This document shows positions 25,317-33,785 of a stretch of DNA of 40,634 nt, one piece after another. Under the pieces are notes generated by a model. The model did not search any database. It was not told the DNA's origin and saw only the letters and a program-made list of their open reading frames with translations. How positions within the stretch are numbered: the first letter of the stretch is position 1; every line of letters begins with the position of its first letter. The translations under genes and the position numbers were made by a program. Location: the NCBI GenBank assembly GCA_024229195.1, contig JAAESS010000334.1, positions 1-40,634 on the forward strand, read 5' to 3'. The stretch comes from Flavobacteriales bacterium. GTDB taxonomy: Bacteria; Bacteroidota; Bacteroidia; Flavobacteriales; Flavobacteriaceae.

Positions 25317-26520
25317 TGTCAATACAGGTAATTTCGGGGCGCATACCAAGTCTTCCGGGAAAACCAAGCCATCCCAAACCTCTGTTTACATTTAGGTATT
25401 GATCACCTTCTTTGTGAAGACCAGCCCAGTGTTTGTATTTATATTTAATTGGGCTCCATTGCTTGTTTTTTAAATTAACGCCGGCCTGCATGCCATGTGT
25501 ATGCCCTGATAAGGTTAGGAGGATGTCTGTTTGGTCAATAACTTCTTCCGGCCAATGTGTTGGATCATGGCTCAATAAAATTTTTAAAGGGATATTTTTT
25601 ACGGACTCTATAGCTTTCGCAAGATCACCGTATTTTTTGAAGGGTGGATTTCCCCAATTTTCAACGCCAAGAACCGCAATGTCGACACCATTTTTTGTAA
25701 TGATAGTGCCTTCATTTAGCAACAGACTAAAATTTATTTTTTCATAAAAATATTTAATGGATTCAAAATTACGTTGTTTTAACTCTGTTGTTTCCCACGA
25801 GCTGTAGTCACCGTAGTCATGGTTCCCTAAAACTGCAAATTTTCCTTTTTTCGCCTCTAGCTTTTTCAATACTTTCCCCCATCCCTTTAATTCCCATGCA
25901 AAATTATTGACTAAATCGCCGGTGAAAAAAATCAGATCAGGTTCCAGGTGATTGATCAAGTTAACGGCACGATCAAGAATATGATATCTAAAGTTAAAAC
26001 TACCCAGATGCAGGTCTGAAATATGAACAATTTTGAGTCCCTTAAACGACTCAGGTGCAAGACTCGTTTTGATATGTAAATGATGTACTTTGAACCTGTA
26101 TAAAGCTTTAAAAATCGCATAGATGATGATAAAAAATGGCAAGAAACCCGCCAGCAGGCCAATGATTGGAATTACGATCAAAGATTCTCTTTCCGAAAGC
26201 ATATGATTTGAAAAATATAGAAAGGAAATGATAATAATAAAAATGATCTTAGGAATAAAAGAAGAAATCGAAAGACCGTAAAGAGAGGTGATTAGCAAGT
26301 GCTTTCTTTGTGGATGAATATTATCTAATCTTACTTTCAGGATGCCAATTGAAGTGATCAGTCCAATGGTAAAAAACCAAAAGGCAATGTGTATGCTCAG
26401 TCTTAAATTTGACAAGTTTATAAGCTGTGTAATTGACTGCAGCCAGTAAAAAGCCAAGACATCTATCACGAGAATAGCGAGACATAGCAAAAAAACAGAC
26501 AAATTTGAAAATGATCTCAT
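25306..26520 (-). CDS. Membrane-anchored calcineurin-like metallophosphoesterase (YkuE-like)
   Basis: Protein of 404 aa: four hydrophobic segments in the first 140 residues, then a metallophosphoesterase domain with DLHLG (Asp169, His171), GDLVNN (Asp202), GNHDYG (232-237), LLSHDP and SGHTHG. All metal ligands are present. This arrangement matches the YkuE/LpxG-like group of membrane phosphoesterases, some of which act on UDP-diacylglucosamine or other phospholipid headgroups; the substrate here is unknown. It is transcribed after, and 13 bp from, a CDP-alcohol phosphatidyltransferase gene, so a link to phospholipid metabolism is plausible. Confidence 0.88.
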   Translation of the reverse strand: MRSFSNLSVFLLCLAILVIDVLAFYWLQSITQLINLSNLRLSIHIAFWFFTIGLITSIGILKVRLDNIHPQRKHLLITSLYGLSISSFIPKIIFIIIISFLYFSNHMLSERESLIVIPIIGLLAGFLPFFIIIYAIFKALYRFKVHHLHIKTSLAPESFKGLKIVHISDLHLGSFNFRYHILDRAVNLINHLEPDLIFFTGDLVNNFAWELKGWGKVLKKLEAKKGKFAVLGNHDYGDYSSWETTELKQRNFESIKYFYEKINFSLLLNEGTIITKNGVDIAVLGVENWGNPPFKKYGDLAKAIESVKNIPLKILLSHDPTHWPEEVIDQTDILLTLSGHTHGMQAGVNLKNKQWSPIKYKYKHWAGLHKEGDQYLNVNRGLGWLGFPGRLGMRPEITCIDISS

Positions 26521-26533
26521 GTCCTTATATATT

Positions 26534-27121
26534 CTATTTTATTCCAATTCTTCTTTTATCATTTCGCGCCCAGATATATCCCTTGACACCGGCAACCCAT
26601 TCTGGATAGAGAAAGATCAATAGAATTTCTTCAATCGTTTCGATGATTCCGATAAAGATCATTGCATAGAAAAGCCAATAAACGGGTCCAAAAAACAACA
26701 ACCATAAAATAAAAGCTGCCTGAACAACAGCTGATAACTTCGCCAGATACGTGTGAAATGCAGTTGCCTTACCGTATTTTTTAAAGGCGATGATCATCTG
26801 GATACAATACAATACGAAGGGGATAAGGATCCATTGATAATTTTCGCTTATAAACTCGAATTCAAAACGTAATAAACCGATAAACCCAACTATCAGGGTG
26901 AGTTGATCTCCCATCGAATCTAATTGAGACCCTCGAGGACTTGTAATTTTTAGTTTTCTGGCTAAAAAACCATCAATCGTATCTGTACTGTAACTCAATA
27001 ACAATAGCCATGAGAATAACTCTCTTTCCCCAAACCAGATGATAACAACCAGAAAAGGTGCCGCAAAAATGCGATAAAAGGAAAACCAGTCGGCGATATT
27101 AAAATTTTTAAATGTCAGCAT
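26534..27121 (-). CDS. CDP-alcohol phosphatidyltransferase family protein
   Basis: Integral membrane enzyme of 195 aa with the complete family motif: Asp47, Asp50-Gly51, Ala54-Arg55, Gly64, Asp68 and Asp72 in the exact spacing D-x2-DG-x2-AR-x8-G-x3-D-x3-D. About six hydrophobic segments follow the usual plan. Such enzymes transfer a phosphatidyl group from CDP-diacylglycerol to an alcohol (glycerol-3-phosphate, serine or inositol phosphate); I cannot tell which. The frame is open to GTG 27142, but ATG 27121 is preferred and the A-rich stretch before it may aid translation. It is followed by the metallophosphoesterase gene in the same transcript. Confidence 0.88.
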   Translation of the reverse strand: MLTFKNFNIADWFSFYRIFAAPFLVVIIWFGERELFSWLLLLSYSTDTIDGFLARKLKITSPRGSQLDSMGDQLTLIVGFIGLLRFEFEFISENYQWILIPFVLYCIQMIIAFKKYGKATAFHTYLAKLSAVVQAAFILWLLFFGPVYWLFYAMIFIGIIETIEEILLIFLYPEWVAGVKGYIWARNDKRRIGIK

Positions 27122-27455
27122 ATTGGTTCTTTTTTTTTCCACTTTTCTAGCACTTTAAATTTTCAGAATGAGTTTATTTCTATAAATAATCCCTGTACCG
27201 CAGGGAAAAATCGTGAACGCTTCCTTAACCTCTTCTCGCATCACAAGACCTTTTTTTCAAAGGATTCAAAGAGCTGTGCTACAAAAAATATCAACGATAA
27301 GAAGTTAAGATTTTTCTTAACAATAATTTTAATGGTTCATCTTATGAAGTTAAATATCAACAACCAACCATACAATGACAATTATCATAATTAAAACCTG
27401 CGAAATCATGATTTATTTGTTTAAAAGGCCAAGTCTTACCCTATCACTTTTCATC
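27122..27455. other. Gene-free stretch with a second copy of the nor-promoter palindrome
   Basis: No convincing protein gene. It holds a small hairpin CCCTG-TACCG-CAGGG, a hairpin GTTAAG-ATTTTT-CTTAAC, and at 27372-27389 ACAATGACAATTATCATA, the exact reverse complement of the site before norC. TTTATTTG at 27412-27419 is a one-mismatch -7 element, 37.5 bp from the site centre, similar to the spacing at norC. Transcription from there would reach the terminator at 27456-27494. Confidence 0.5.
27372..27389. promoter_or_regulatory. Second FNR/DNR-like palindromic site
   Basis: An 18-nt exact match, in inverted orientation, to 8995-9012. The core TGAC-AATT-ATCA fits TGAY-N4-RTCA. It lies 251 bp upstream of the CDP-alcohol phosphatidyltransferase start (minus strand) and about 85 bp before a strong terminator (plus strand). 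Confidence 0.45.
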
Positions 27456-27494
27456 AAAAAAGCGAATTTTCAATGATAGAAAATTCGCTTTTTT
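27456..27494. terminator. Strong bidirectional intrinsic terminator
   Basis: A perfect 16-bp stem, AAAAAAGCGAATTTTC (27456-27471) with its complement at 27479-27494, and a 7-nt loop, flanked by A6 and T6 so that it can act in both directions. It ends the sulP transcript, whose stop is at 27512, and could end a plus-strand transcript from the preceding gap. Confidence 0.85.
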
Positions 27495-27511
27495 AAACAT
27501 GTTAGGCTGGA

Positions 27512-29338
27512 TCAAGTCACATTACTTGAAATCCATGTAGTACAGTCGTCAAATGTATCGAAAATATGCTCTTCAGAGATTAGATCAGGAATTATATCAA
27601 TCGATTTCATCAAATACATAGGCTGCGTTTGAATATCAACCAATAAAACATGAATATCATTTTTCTCCAGTTCCAAAAGCACATCCTCCAGAACGTATAG
27701 TCCCGTTTGATCAATATACGGGACCCTATCCATCCTAATGATGACATGGCTCGCAGTGAAAGGAATCTGCTTGGCAAGTACTTGTATAAAACTTGTAGAT
27801 CCGAAGAAAACAGGTCCTTTTATATGCTTGATAAACACCTTCTCCTTTAAATCCTCGGGGAAGTTTGATTCATCTTTCCACGATTTTTCAGCTTTTAAAC
27901 TTTTTACATTTGATTTCTCTTCTGTGGCATCTCCCATTTTCTTCATAAAAACAAGTGAAGCCATGATAAGTCCGATTCCAACTGCATAAACGAGATTCCA
28001 AAAAGTTGATAGTAATAACACAACGATCATCACAAAAACCTCAGTTGACGGCATAGAAGGTATCGCTTTTAATCCCTTATAGTCCATTACTCCAACTCCA
28101 ACTGTAAACAGTATTCCGGCTAAAACGGCAGCTGGAATTTTAGATGCAAGTGGTCCAATAGCCAAAAGAATAGTCAACAGAAATAAACCTGCGATCATTC
28201 CGGACAATTTGGTCTTTCCTCCGGCATTGATATTGACCACGGTTCTGATCGTGGCTCCGGCTCCTGGCAGTCCTCCAAACAGTGCAGCGATACTATTTCC
28301 AATTCCCTGACCGATCAATTCCTTATTTGGATTGTGGTTCGTTTTCGTCATGTTATCGGCAACAACTGAAGTGAGCAAGGAGTCTATGGCTCCTAAAAAG
28401 GCCAAGGTGATGGCTGTAAATACCAAAGGTGATATGGAAGCCAAATTGAATTGACTAAATATTTCAAAATTGATCATTGGGAAACCACTAGGGATTTCTT
28501 CAATGGGCCTGTAATCCAGTTTGCCAATAATGGCAACACCTGAAACTACGATTAAGGCGACAAGCGTTGAGGGTATCTTTGTTGTAATTTTTTTAAAGCC
28601 ATAAATGATCAAAATCGTAGATAAGGCCAGTATCAATTCCATATAATTAATGGATCTTAAAGCCCTTGGTAGACTACGAATGGCACCAACTACGCCGGAT
28701 GTTTCTTTTTTCGCCAGTATTAAAGCTTCATTCATGATTTCCTCCTCACTGATCAATTCTGCCCGTTTAATTGTTTCTTTAAAATTCTCCAGAACGAGAA
28801 GTCCTTCTTCGGCTTCCTCTTTTAATATGTTTTCAATGATAAGTTCTTCAGCTTCTGGTTTATACTTTTGAATTCTTTCCAAGTCATTTTCTGTATAATA
28901 ACCTAAAATTGGAAGAATATTGGTAATGATTATGATAAAACCAATAGCGGTCATAAAACCTGAGACCACGGGGTAGGGGATATATTTTATGTATTTTCCC
29001 AATCCGGCAGCACCAATAGCTATTTGGAACAAACCAGCCAAAACAAAAATGGTTAGAATAATTGGTAGCGCTTTATCAATGTTACCATCATTAGACTGCA
29101 AAACACCGGCAATCAAAATCATACTTACTGCAGTCATCGGAGCTGTAGGACCTGATATCTGTGTTGGGGTTCCGCCAAACAAAGCGGCCATAAACCCGAG
29201 AAAAATCGCACCGTACAAACCAGCACTGGGTCCTAAACCTGAGGAAACTCCGAATGCTAAGGCCAGTGGCAATGCCACTACACCGGCGGTGATACCTCCA
29301 AAGGCATCTCCTTTTAAATACCTAAATATACCTTTCAT
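27512..29338 (-). CDS. SulP (SLC26)-family anion transporter with STAS domain
   Basis: Protein of 608 aa: a membrane domain of the SulP fold (VALPLALAFGVSSGLGP at the start; GLPGAGATIRTVVNINAGGKTKLSG in the middle) and a C-terminal STAS domain (about 490-600) with VPYIDQTGLYVLEDV. SulP proteins carry sulfate, bicarbonate, molybdate or other anions, and the substrate cannot be read here. Unusual is a charged, Glu/Lys-rich stretch of about 60 residues (149-212) inserted between membrane helices, absent from compact SulP proteins. The gene is monocistronic, ends before a strong terminator and is divergent from udk. Confidence 0.92.
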   Translation of the reverse strand: MKGIFRYLKGDAFGGITAGVVALPLALAFGVSSGLGPSAGLYGAIFLGFMAALFGGTPTQISGPTAPMTAVSMILIAGVLQSNDGNIDKALPIILTIFVLAGLFQIAIGAAGLGKYIKYIPYPVVSGFMTAIGFIIIITNILPILGYYTENDLERIQKYKPEAEELIIENILKEEAEEGLLVLENFKETIKRAELISEEEIMNEALILAKKETSGVVGAIRSLPRALRSINYMELILALSTILIIYGFKKITTKIPSTLVALIVVSGVAIIGKLDYRPIEEIPSGFPMINFEIFSQFNLASISPLVFTAITLAFLGAIDSLLTSVVADNMTKTNHNPNKELIGQGIGNSIAALFGGLPGAGATIRTVVNINAGGKTKLSGMIAGLFLLTILLAIGPLASKIPAAVLAGILFTVGVGVMDYKGLKAIPSMPSTEVFVMIVVLLLSTFWNLVYAVGIGLIMASLVFMKKMGDATEEKSNVKSLKAEKSWKDESNFPEDLKEKVFIKHIKGPVFFGSTSFIQVLAKQIPFTASHVIIRMDRVPYIDQTGLYVLEDVLLELEKNDIHVLLVDIQTQPMYLMKSIDIIPDLISEEHIFDTFDDCTTWISSNVT

Positions 29339-29402
29339 GATTTTGTTTTTTTAGTAAAAGTGAAAATAATAAATTTTTGACTAATTACATTCCTTTTTTT
29401 TA

Positions 29403-29410
29403 TAGTTTTG
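29403..29410 (+). promoter_or_regulatory. Bacteroidota-type promoter of udk
   Basis: TAGTTTTG fits TAnnTTTG exactly, with TTTG (29376-29379) 23 bp upstream as a possible -33 element. The start codon of udk is 44 bp after the -7 box. Confidence 0.45.
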
Positions 29411-29454
29411 GGTCAACCATTGGTATCGTCAAATACCATTAAAATTAGTTTAAG

Positions 29455-30066
29455 ATGTTAATTCTTGGTATTGCGGGAGGAACAGGAAGTGGTAAGACAA
29501 CAGTTGTTAAACAGATTTTGAATGAGTTGCCTGATGAGGAGGTAACTGTAATTTCTCAGGATTCTTATTATAGAAAAAATGATCATTTAAGTTTTCAGGA
29601 AAGATGTAATATTAATTTTGATCATCCTCATGCCATAGATTTTGAATTGTTGATCAGTCATATCAATGAGTTAAAGAAAGGGAATATTATTGAGCAGCCC
29701 ATATACTCTTTTGCCACTCATAACAGGGTACAGGATACCTTGGTCACCCATCCCAAGAAAGTGATCATTGTCGAAGGTATTTTGATATTAACCAGCAATG
29801 AACTCAGAAAATTAATTGATATAAAAGTATTTGTCCATGCAGATTCTGATGAAAGGTTGATACGCAGGTTAAGACGTGATATACATGAAAGAGGAAGAGA
29901 TATCAATGAAGTACTTGAACGCTATCAATCAACTTTGAAGCCTATGCATCAAGAATTTATAGAGCCTACAAAAAACTATGCGGATCTTATTATACCGAAT
30001 GATACCCATAACACAGTTGCGATTGATATTGTAAGAACCGTGATAAATGAAAGTCTAGACAGATGA
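29455..30066 (+). CDS. udk: Uridine kinase
   Basis: P-loop nucleoside kinase of 203 aa with Walker A GGTGSGKT (residues 8-15), the substrate-binding SQDSYYRK, NFDHPHAIDF and YSFATHNR (uridine/cytidine pocket), and VEGILIL. It phosphorylates uridine and cytidine in pyrimidine salvage. Length and motifs are normal. It overlaps the next gene by four bases (ATGA at 30063-30066), an arrangement with the DivIC/FtsB gene that I know from other flavobacteria. Confidence 0.94.
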   Translation: MLILGIAGGTGSGKTTVVKQILNELPDEEVTVISQDSYYRKNDHLSFQERCNINFDHPHAIDFELLISHINELKKGNIIEQPIYSFATHNRVQDTLVTHPKKVIIVEGILILTSNELRKLIDIKVFVHADSDERLIRRLRRDIHERGRDINEVLERYQSTLKPMHQEFIEPTKNYADLIIPNDTHNTVAIDIVRTVINESLDR

Positions 30067-30383
30067 ATTTAAATGAGATAAAAAAAAATAAGATCTTTCG
30101 TATTGTCAGCAATAAGTATGTCATTATTTTGGTTCTTTTCATTGTTTGGATGGGTTTTTTTGATGAGAATTCATTTTTGAATCACAGAGAATTAGACGAG
30201 GAAATTGATGAATTAGAGGATGCTAATGAATATTATAAACAACAAATTGATGCTGACCAAAAAGTGATCAAGAACCTGAATGATCCCGATTCTTTGGAAA
30301 AATATGCTCGAGAGGAATATAAAATGAAAAAGGAAAATGAAGATATATTCATCATTGAATACGATACCATAGAAGAAGATTAG
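30063..30383 (+). CDS. Septum formation initiator DivIC/FtsB-like protein
   Basis: Bitopic membrane protein of 106 aa: short cytoplasmic start, one membrane segment (about residues 17-33), then a coiled coil (about 40-75, LDEEIDELEDANEYYKQQI) and the conserved LEKYAREEYKMKKENEDIFII of the family. It belongs to the division complex that links FtsL/FtsQ at the septum. It is translationally coupled to udk. The gene after it is where many flavobacteria carry methylmalonyl-CoA mutase genes; here only a short B12-like ORF is found. Confidence 0.9.
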   Translation: MNLNEIKKNKIFRIVSNKYVIILVLFIVWMGFFDENSFLNHRELDEEIDELEDANEYYKQQIDADQKVIKNLNDPDSLEKYAREEYKMKKENEDIFIIEYDTIEED

Positions 30384-30427
30384 ATTGTAAACTTCCACAA
30401 TCTTATTGCTTAAAATAAAAATCAATT

Positions 30428-30907
30428 TTGTCTGATAAAACTAATAGAAATAGTCCAAGCCGAGATTATCTTCAACTGGGAAAGGCACTTTCCGATCAGT
30501 TCTTTTTGCTTGAAGGAAAGAGACCCAGAATTTTGGTTGGAGGAACGATTGATCCGCTTTCAAGATCAAAAAATAAGATATGTAATTCGTTGGCCGATAT
30601 GGGTTATGATGTCGACTTGTCCCCAAAAGTTAATATACTGAAGAACCTCTTAAATCAATGCTTAGAGAATGATACAGATGTAGTACTCATTTATGGTGCT
30701 GATTGTTTTTCAGTTCAAGAATTATTAGATTTTCAAGACAAAATTTTGTCGGATCAGCCTCACATTGTCATGTCTTTGCTCGAACAAAATAGCGAGTATT
30801 ATTCAAATTGTGAAGAGAAATTAGATCAATGGATCTTGTTTAAGTCAGAGGATAATCCATATGTAATTGGCTATAATTTATTGAATCAGTTATTACTGTC
30901 TTCTTGA
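30428..30907 (+). CDS. Degenerate cobalamin-binding-like protein, mutase relic or derivative
   Basis: Protein of 159 aa starting at TTG 30428; an in-frame stop lies 12 bp before it and no ATG is usable. From GKRPRILVGG through LADMGYDVDLSP and CLENDTDVVLIYGADCFSVQEL it follows, by eye, the order of the B12-binding domain of methylmalonyl-CoA mutase (RPRILVAKMGQDGHDRG, FADLGFDVDIGP, ENDVHVVGVSS). The DxHxxG cobalamin motif is missing: that stretch reads GTIDPLSRSK. It therefore should not bind B12 through histidine. Its place after udk-divIC, where flavobacteria often have mutA/mutB, supports a remnant or repurposed piece of the mutase. The open frame of normal codons suggests that it is still translated. 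This assignment needs a profile search. Confidence 0.55.
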   Translation: MSDKTNRNSPSRDYLQLGKALSDQFFLLEGKRPRILVGGTIDPLSRSKNKICNSLADMGYDVDLSPKVNILKNLLNQCLENDTDVVLIYGADCFSVQELLDFQDKILSDQPHIVMSLLEQNSEYYSNCEEKLDQWILFKSEDNPYVIGYNLLNQLLLSS

Positions 30908-30942
30908 ATAGTACAGCATTCCATTGGTAATAAAAAACAATT

Positions 30943-31323
30943 CTAACTTTGCATAATAGGTTTGAGTAATTTGTTTCTCCTGACTAAGGGTCTTAACTCA
31001 TCCTCCATTAATTTTAAATACTTATTTGTTTTGTGTTTACCAAAAAGCTCACGGAAGTCGTTTTCTCTTTTTTCTGCAAGAATTTTCATAAACTTTTTTT
31101 TGTATTTATCCTCCTTATCACTCTCTAAAATCTCATAAACTTCATCTACAAAACCCTTAATATAATCCATTAATTGGGTGATTTGCTCATTTTCAAGCTT
31201 TAAATGAGATACACTGTTCAAATTATTCAAAAGTTATTCTTTTGGCACTTAGTCTTGAGCGAAAGTATTCGTTGAAAATATAAAAACTGTAATGAGGGCA
31301 AATAAATATTGAAATTTTTTCAT
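30943..31323 (-). pseudogene. Small secreted helical protein interrupted by two in-frame stops
   Basis: On the minus strand, ATG 31323 opens a clear signal peptide (MKKFQYLFALITVFIFS...FAQD, 24 residues) that ends at a TAA (31251-31249). In the same frame follow GTG CCA AAA GAA, a second TAA (31236-31234), then an open frame of 95 codons to 30943 beginning at TTG 31230. The latter is a charged, helical protein (FVDEVYEILESDKEDKYKKKF, LAEKRENDFRELFGK) of the kind expected in a mature small periplasmic protein. The single-frame continuity suggests one gene of about 126 codons broken by two nonsense codons close together. Alternatively the TTG ORF is expressed without its signal. I do not recognise the family. 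Confidence 0.6.
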
Positions 31324-31397
31324 GTAGAACGATTTAAAACAGATTAAAAATACAGAAAAAATTAATCTTAGAGCACTTTACTTAAATTCAAGTTAGC

Positions 31398-33719
31398 TTA
31401 TCGTTCAGAAACTAAATTGTCAGGTATTTTTTTCGCAAGATCCCATTTGAATCCGAGATAGAATTGTATTCCTTGGTTCGGGGCATAAGCATAAGCCGTA
31501 TCAAAATAAGGGCTAAAACCTGGGTTATAATTAGGATCGTCATAGCCAACAAGTGGAGATTCGGTCTGAACAAAATTAAATAAGTTGTTGACACCAAGAT
31601 ACAAACTGTAGTTATTTTTGATCATTTTACTTACTTGGACCTGATGAAGAGAAAATGGTGTACTAGTAGTTGGTCTTGGTTCTTCCAAAGGGACACCTGT
31701 AGCATCAAGATCATAAACTTCAGGTAAGGCCATTTGTCCTGTGAACTGGGCAGTATATGCTAAAGTAATTCTTTGTTTTCTGAGCTGGTAGTTGGCACTA
31801 ATGATTCCGCTCCAGCGAGGTGAAAACAAAATATCTGAGGTAATTTCATTCCCAGCAAGATCGGTTTCTGTCTCGGTTGATTGTAAGAGATTGACACCAA
31901 GATTAAATTGAATTGGGATATTGAAATTGTGGGTGATGTTCATACTTAGACCCATTGATCTCGCGAAACCATCAGAATTTTCATAAACAATAAATCCAGG
32001 GGTATCATAATCAGGGATTATTTTATTCGTAAAATGGGTGTAAAATCCTTCAATGTCAATGGTTCCGGTTCCAGCCATTCCATTGTATACCTGATTAAAA
32101 TTAACTGAAAAATTGTAAGAGCTTTCAGGATCAAGTTCCTCTCCTATGATCACCTCTCTTTGGCCGGTCACAAAAGCGTGATCCTCAGTAAATAAATTAA
32201 CTACCTTGAATCCGGTGCCAAAATTAAAACGAAAAGTTGTCCAGTCAGAGGTATTTAATTTCACATTCAGTCTCGGAGAATAAATAAGACCGTGATCTTG
32301 ATGATGATCTAATCTAAGTCCCCCAAGCACTTTTAAATTTTGGGAAATACTAAATTCATCTTGAGCAAAAATTCCTGGTACAAATTGATTGTTAGGAGTA
32401 TTTGTGATTAAGCCATCGATTTCCTTCTCTGTGGCTGAAGTATTATCGTCGTAAGCATCATATCGGAGCGTTGCCCCAACCAAAACATCATGTTTTTCCT
32501 TATTAAAGTTCCATAAAAAATTTCCAAAAGCAATCTGTTGTGACGCTTCGAAAAATTGGTCTCCATAATAGCTGTCTTGTTTGTGATTTGAGAGTGAATA
32601 GTCAATCTTTAGATTGGCTTTTGTGTCGAGTGCATAAGTTCCAAATAATTCCAGGCGATTGGTGTAAATACTTTCTCCATAAATCTCATCACTGCCTCTT
32701 AACTCTTTGTAGGCCCTGTCTCTAATGTAATCCTCAATACCATTTCTACGATCTTCATAATAGAATTTTGCTGCTAAACTAAAGATCTTGTCACTAGGTC
32801 TGTAAAAATTAAATTTCGAAAAAACTGAAATATGATCTGAATTGACAGCATCTCCAAACCCATCAAGATTATTGTCTGCAAAGTTATTTGCATAACCAAA
32901 GTTGACTCCCAGATAAGCATTAGATTTTCCCAGGCGTGGAGTAATGGCAAAATTACCAAAAACCTCTTCACGAGAGCTCGTCATAATGTCTGCCGAAATC
33001 ATAGGCTGATTTTCAGGATTTTTTGTGATAATATTAATGACTCCTGCCACTGCTTCAGATCCGTACAAAGTACTACTGGGCCCTTTGATCACTTCAAAAC
33101 GATCAATGATCATATTTGGAATACCGTTTAAGCCGTAAACTGATGCAAGATTACCGTAGATGGGAGTTCCATCCATTAAAATGGCCGTATAGGATCCCGG
33201 CAGGCCATTCACACTGATATTATTTGTGTAGCATACACCACAGGCAACCACTTCCTGAACACCGTTGACCAGTTGAGCACTTTCAATCAATGAGCTGGCA
33301 GCTGAAGGGAGGTATGTATCCAGTTGTTTGGAGGTGATCACATCAATTTTTATGGGAGAGGCAGATACATAAGTTTCTTTCATGGTTCCGCTAACTACAA
33401 TTTCATCAAGAGTTGTAGAAGAAACAAGTTTGAAATTAAGAATTGTTGTTTCCCCAGGTTTTATCAAAATCTGTTTCCTTTCTGAAATATAACCAACATA
33501 GGATGCAATGATGTTGTATTGACCGGGTTTTAGCTCATGTAAATGGTAATTACCCGATTCGTCACTAGTCGCTCCAATCTGGGTATTTTTAATGATAATA
33601 GTTGCAAAGGGTAAATCTTCATTTTCACTCGATAAGTGACCTTTCAATGCTCCGGTTTGAGCCGCAATTAATAAGGGAAGCATATATAAAATTATTAATA
33701 TAATGTGTCTTAATTGCAT
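31398..33719 (-). CDS. TonB-dependent outer-membrane receptor
   Basis: Protein of 773 aa: signal peptide (about 1-21), a carboxypeptidase-regulatory-like domain (about 24-98), TonB box-like DEIVVSGT (105-112), plug domain (about 120-235, with VFEVIKGPSSTLYGSEAVAGVINIITK-type text) and a long beta-barrel ending in LGFKWDL. The plug carries a CxxC pair, Cys160 and Cys163 (ACGVC), near a loop normally facing the substrate. It imports an iron, manganese, haem or other metal-bearing ligand in all likelihood, because the divergent neighbour is a DtxR-family metal regulator whose operator overlaps this gene's promoter. The exact ligand is not readable. Confidence 0.92.
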   Translation of the reverse strand: MQLRHIILIILYMLPLLIAAQTGALKGHLSSENEDLPFATIIIKNTQIGATSDESGNYHLHELKPGQYNIIASYVGYISERKQILIKPGETTILNFKLVSSTTLDEIVVSGTMKETYVSASPIKIDVITSKQLDTYLPSAASSLIESAQLVNGVQEVVACGVCYTNNISVNGLPGSYTAILMDGTPIYGNLASVYGLNGIPNMIIDRFEVIKGPSSTLYGSEAVAGVINIITKNPENQPMISADIMTSSREEVFGNFAITPRLGKSNAYLGVNFGYANNFADNNLDGFGDAVNSDHISVFSKFNFYRPSDKIFSLAAKFYYEDRRNGIEDYIRDRAYKELRGSDEIYGESIYTNRLELFGTYALDTKANLKIDYSLSNHKQDSYYGDQFFEASQQIAFGNFLWNFNKEKHDVLVGATLRYDAYDDNTSATEKEIDGLITNTPNNQFVPGIFAQDEFSISQNLKVLGGLRLDHHQDHGLIYSPRLNVKLNTSDWTTFRFNFGTGFKVVNLFTEDHAFVTGQREVIIGEELDPESSYNFSVNFNQVYNGMAGTGTIDIEGFYTHFTNKIIPDYDTPGFIVYENSDGFARSMGLSMNITHNFNIPIQFNLGVNLLQSTETETDLAGNEITSDILFSPRWSGIISANYQLRKQRITLAYTAQFTGQMALPEVYDLDATGVPLEEPRPTTSTPFSLHQVQVSKMIKNNYSLYLGVNNLFNFVQTESPLVGYDDPNYNPGFSPYFDTAYAYAPNQGIQFYLGFKWDLAKKIPDNLVSER

Positions 33720-33769
33720 ATTGTTTTAAAAGGTATTAATTTTATATTTTGAATTGCAAAACTAATAAA

Positions 33770-33785
33770 GTTAGCCATATCTAAC
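33770..33785. promoter_or_regulatory. Putative DtxR/MntR-family operator
   Basis: GTTAG-CCATAT-CTAAC is a palindrome with 5-bp perfect arms in the 78-bp divergent region between the receptor and the regulator gene. The TTAG/CTAA half-sites resemble those of DtxR/IdeR boxes. It ends 12 bp before the regulator's start codon and touches the receptor's -7 box, so it could repress both genes. Confidence 0.6.

Noticed and set aside
27375-27476. Plus-strand ORF of 33 codons before the sulP terminator
   Set aside because: Runs into the terminator stem and has no supporting features; more likely non-coding if transcribed.
28989-29354. Plus-strand open frame of 121 codons opposite the sulP gene
   Set aside because: Complement of the transporter's hydrophobic helices; composition is an artefact and the real gene is full length.
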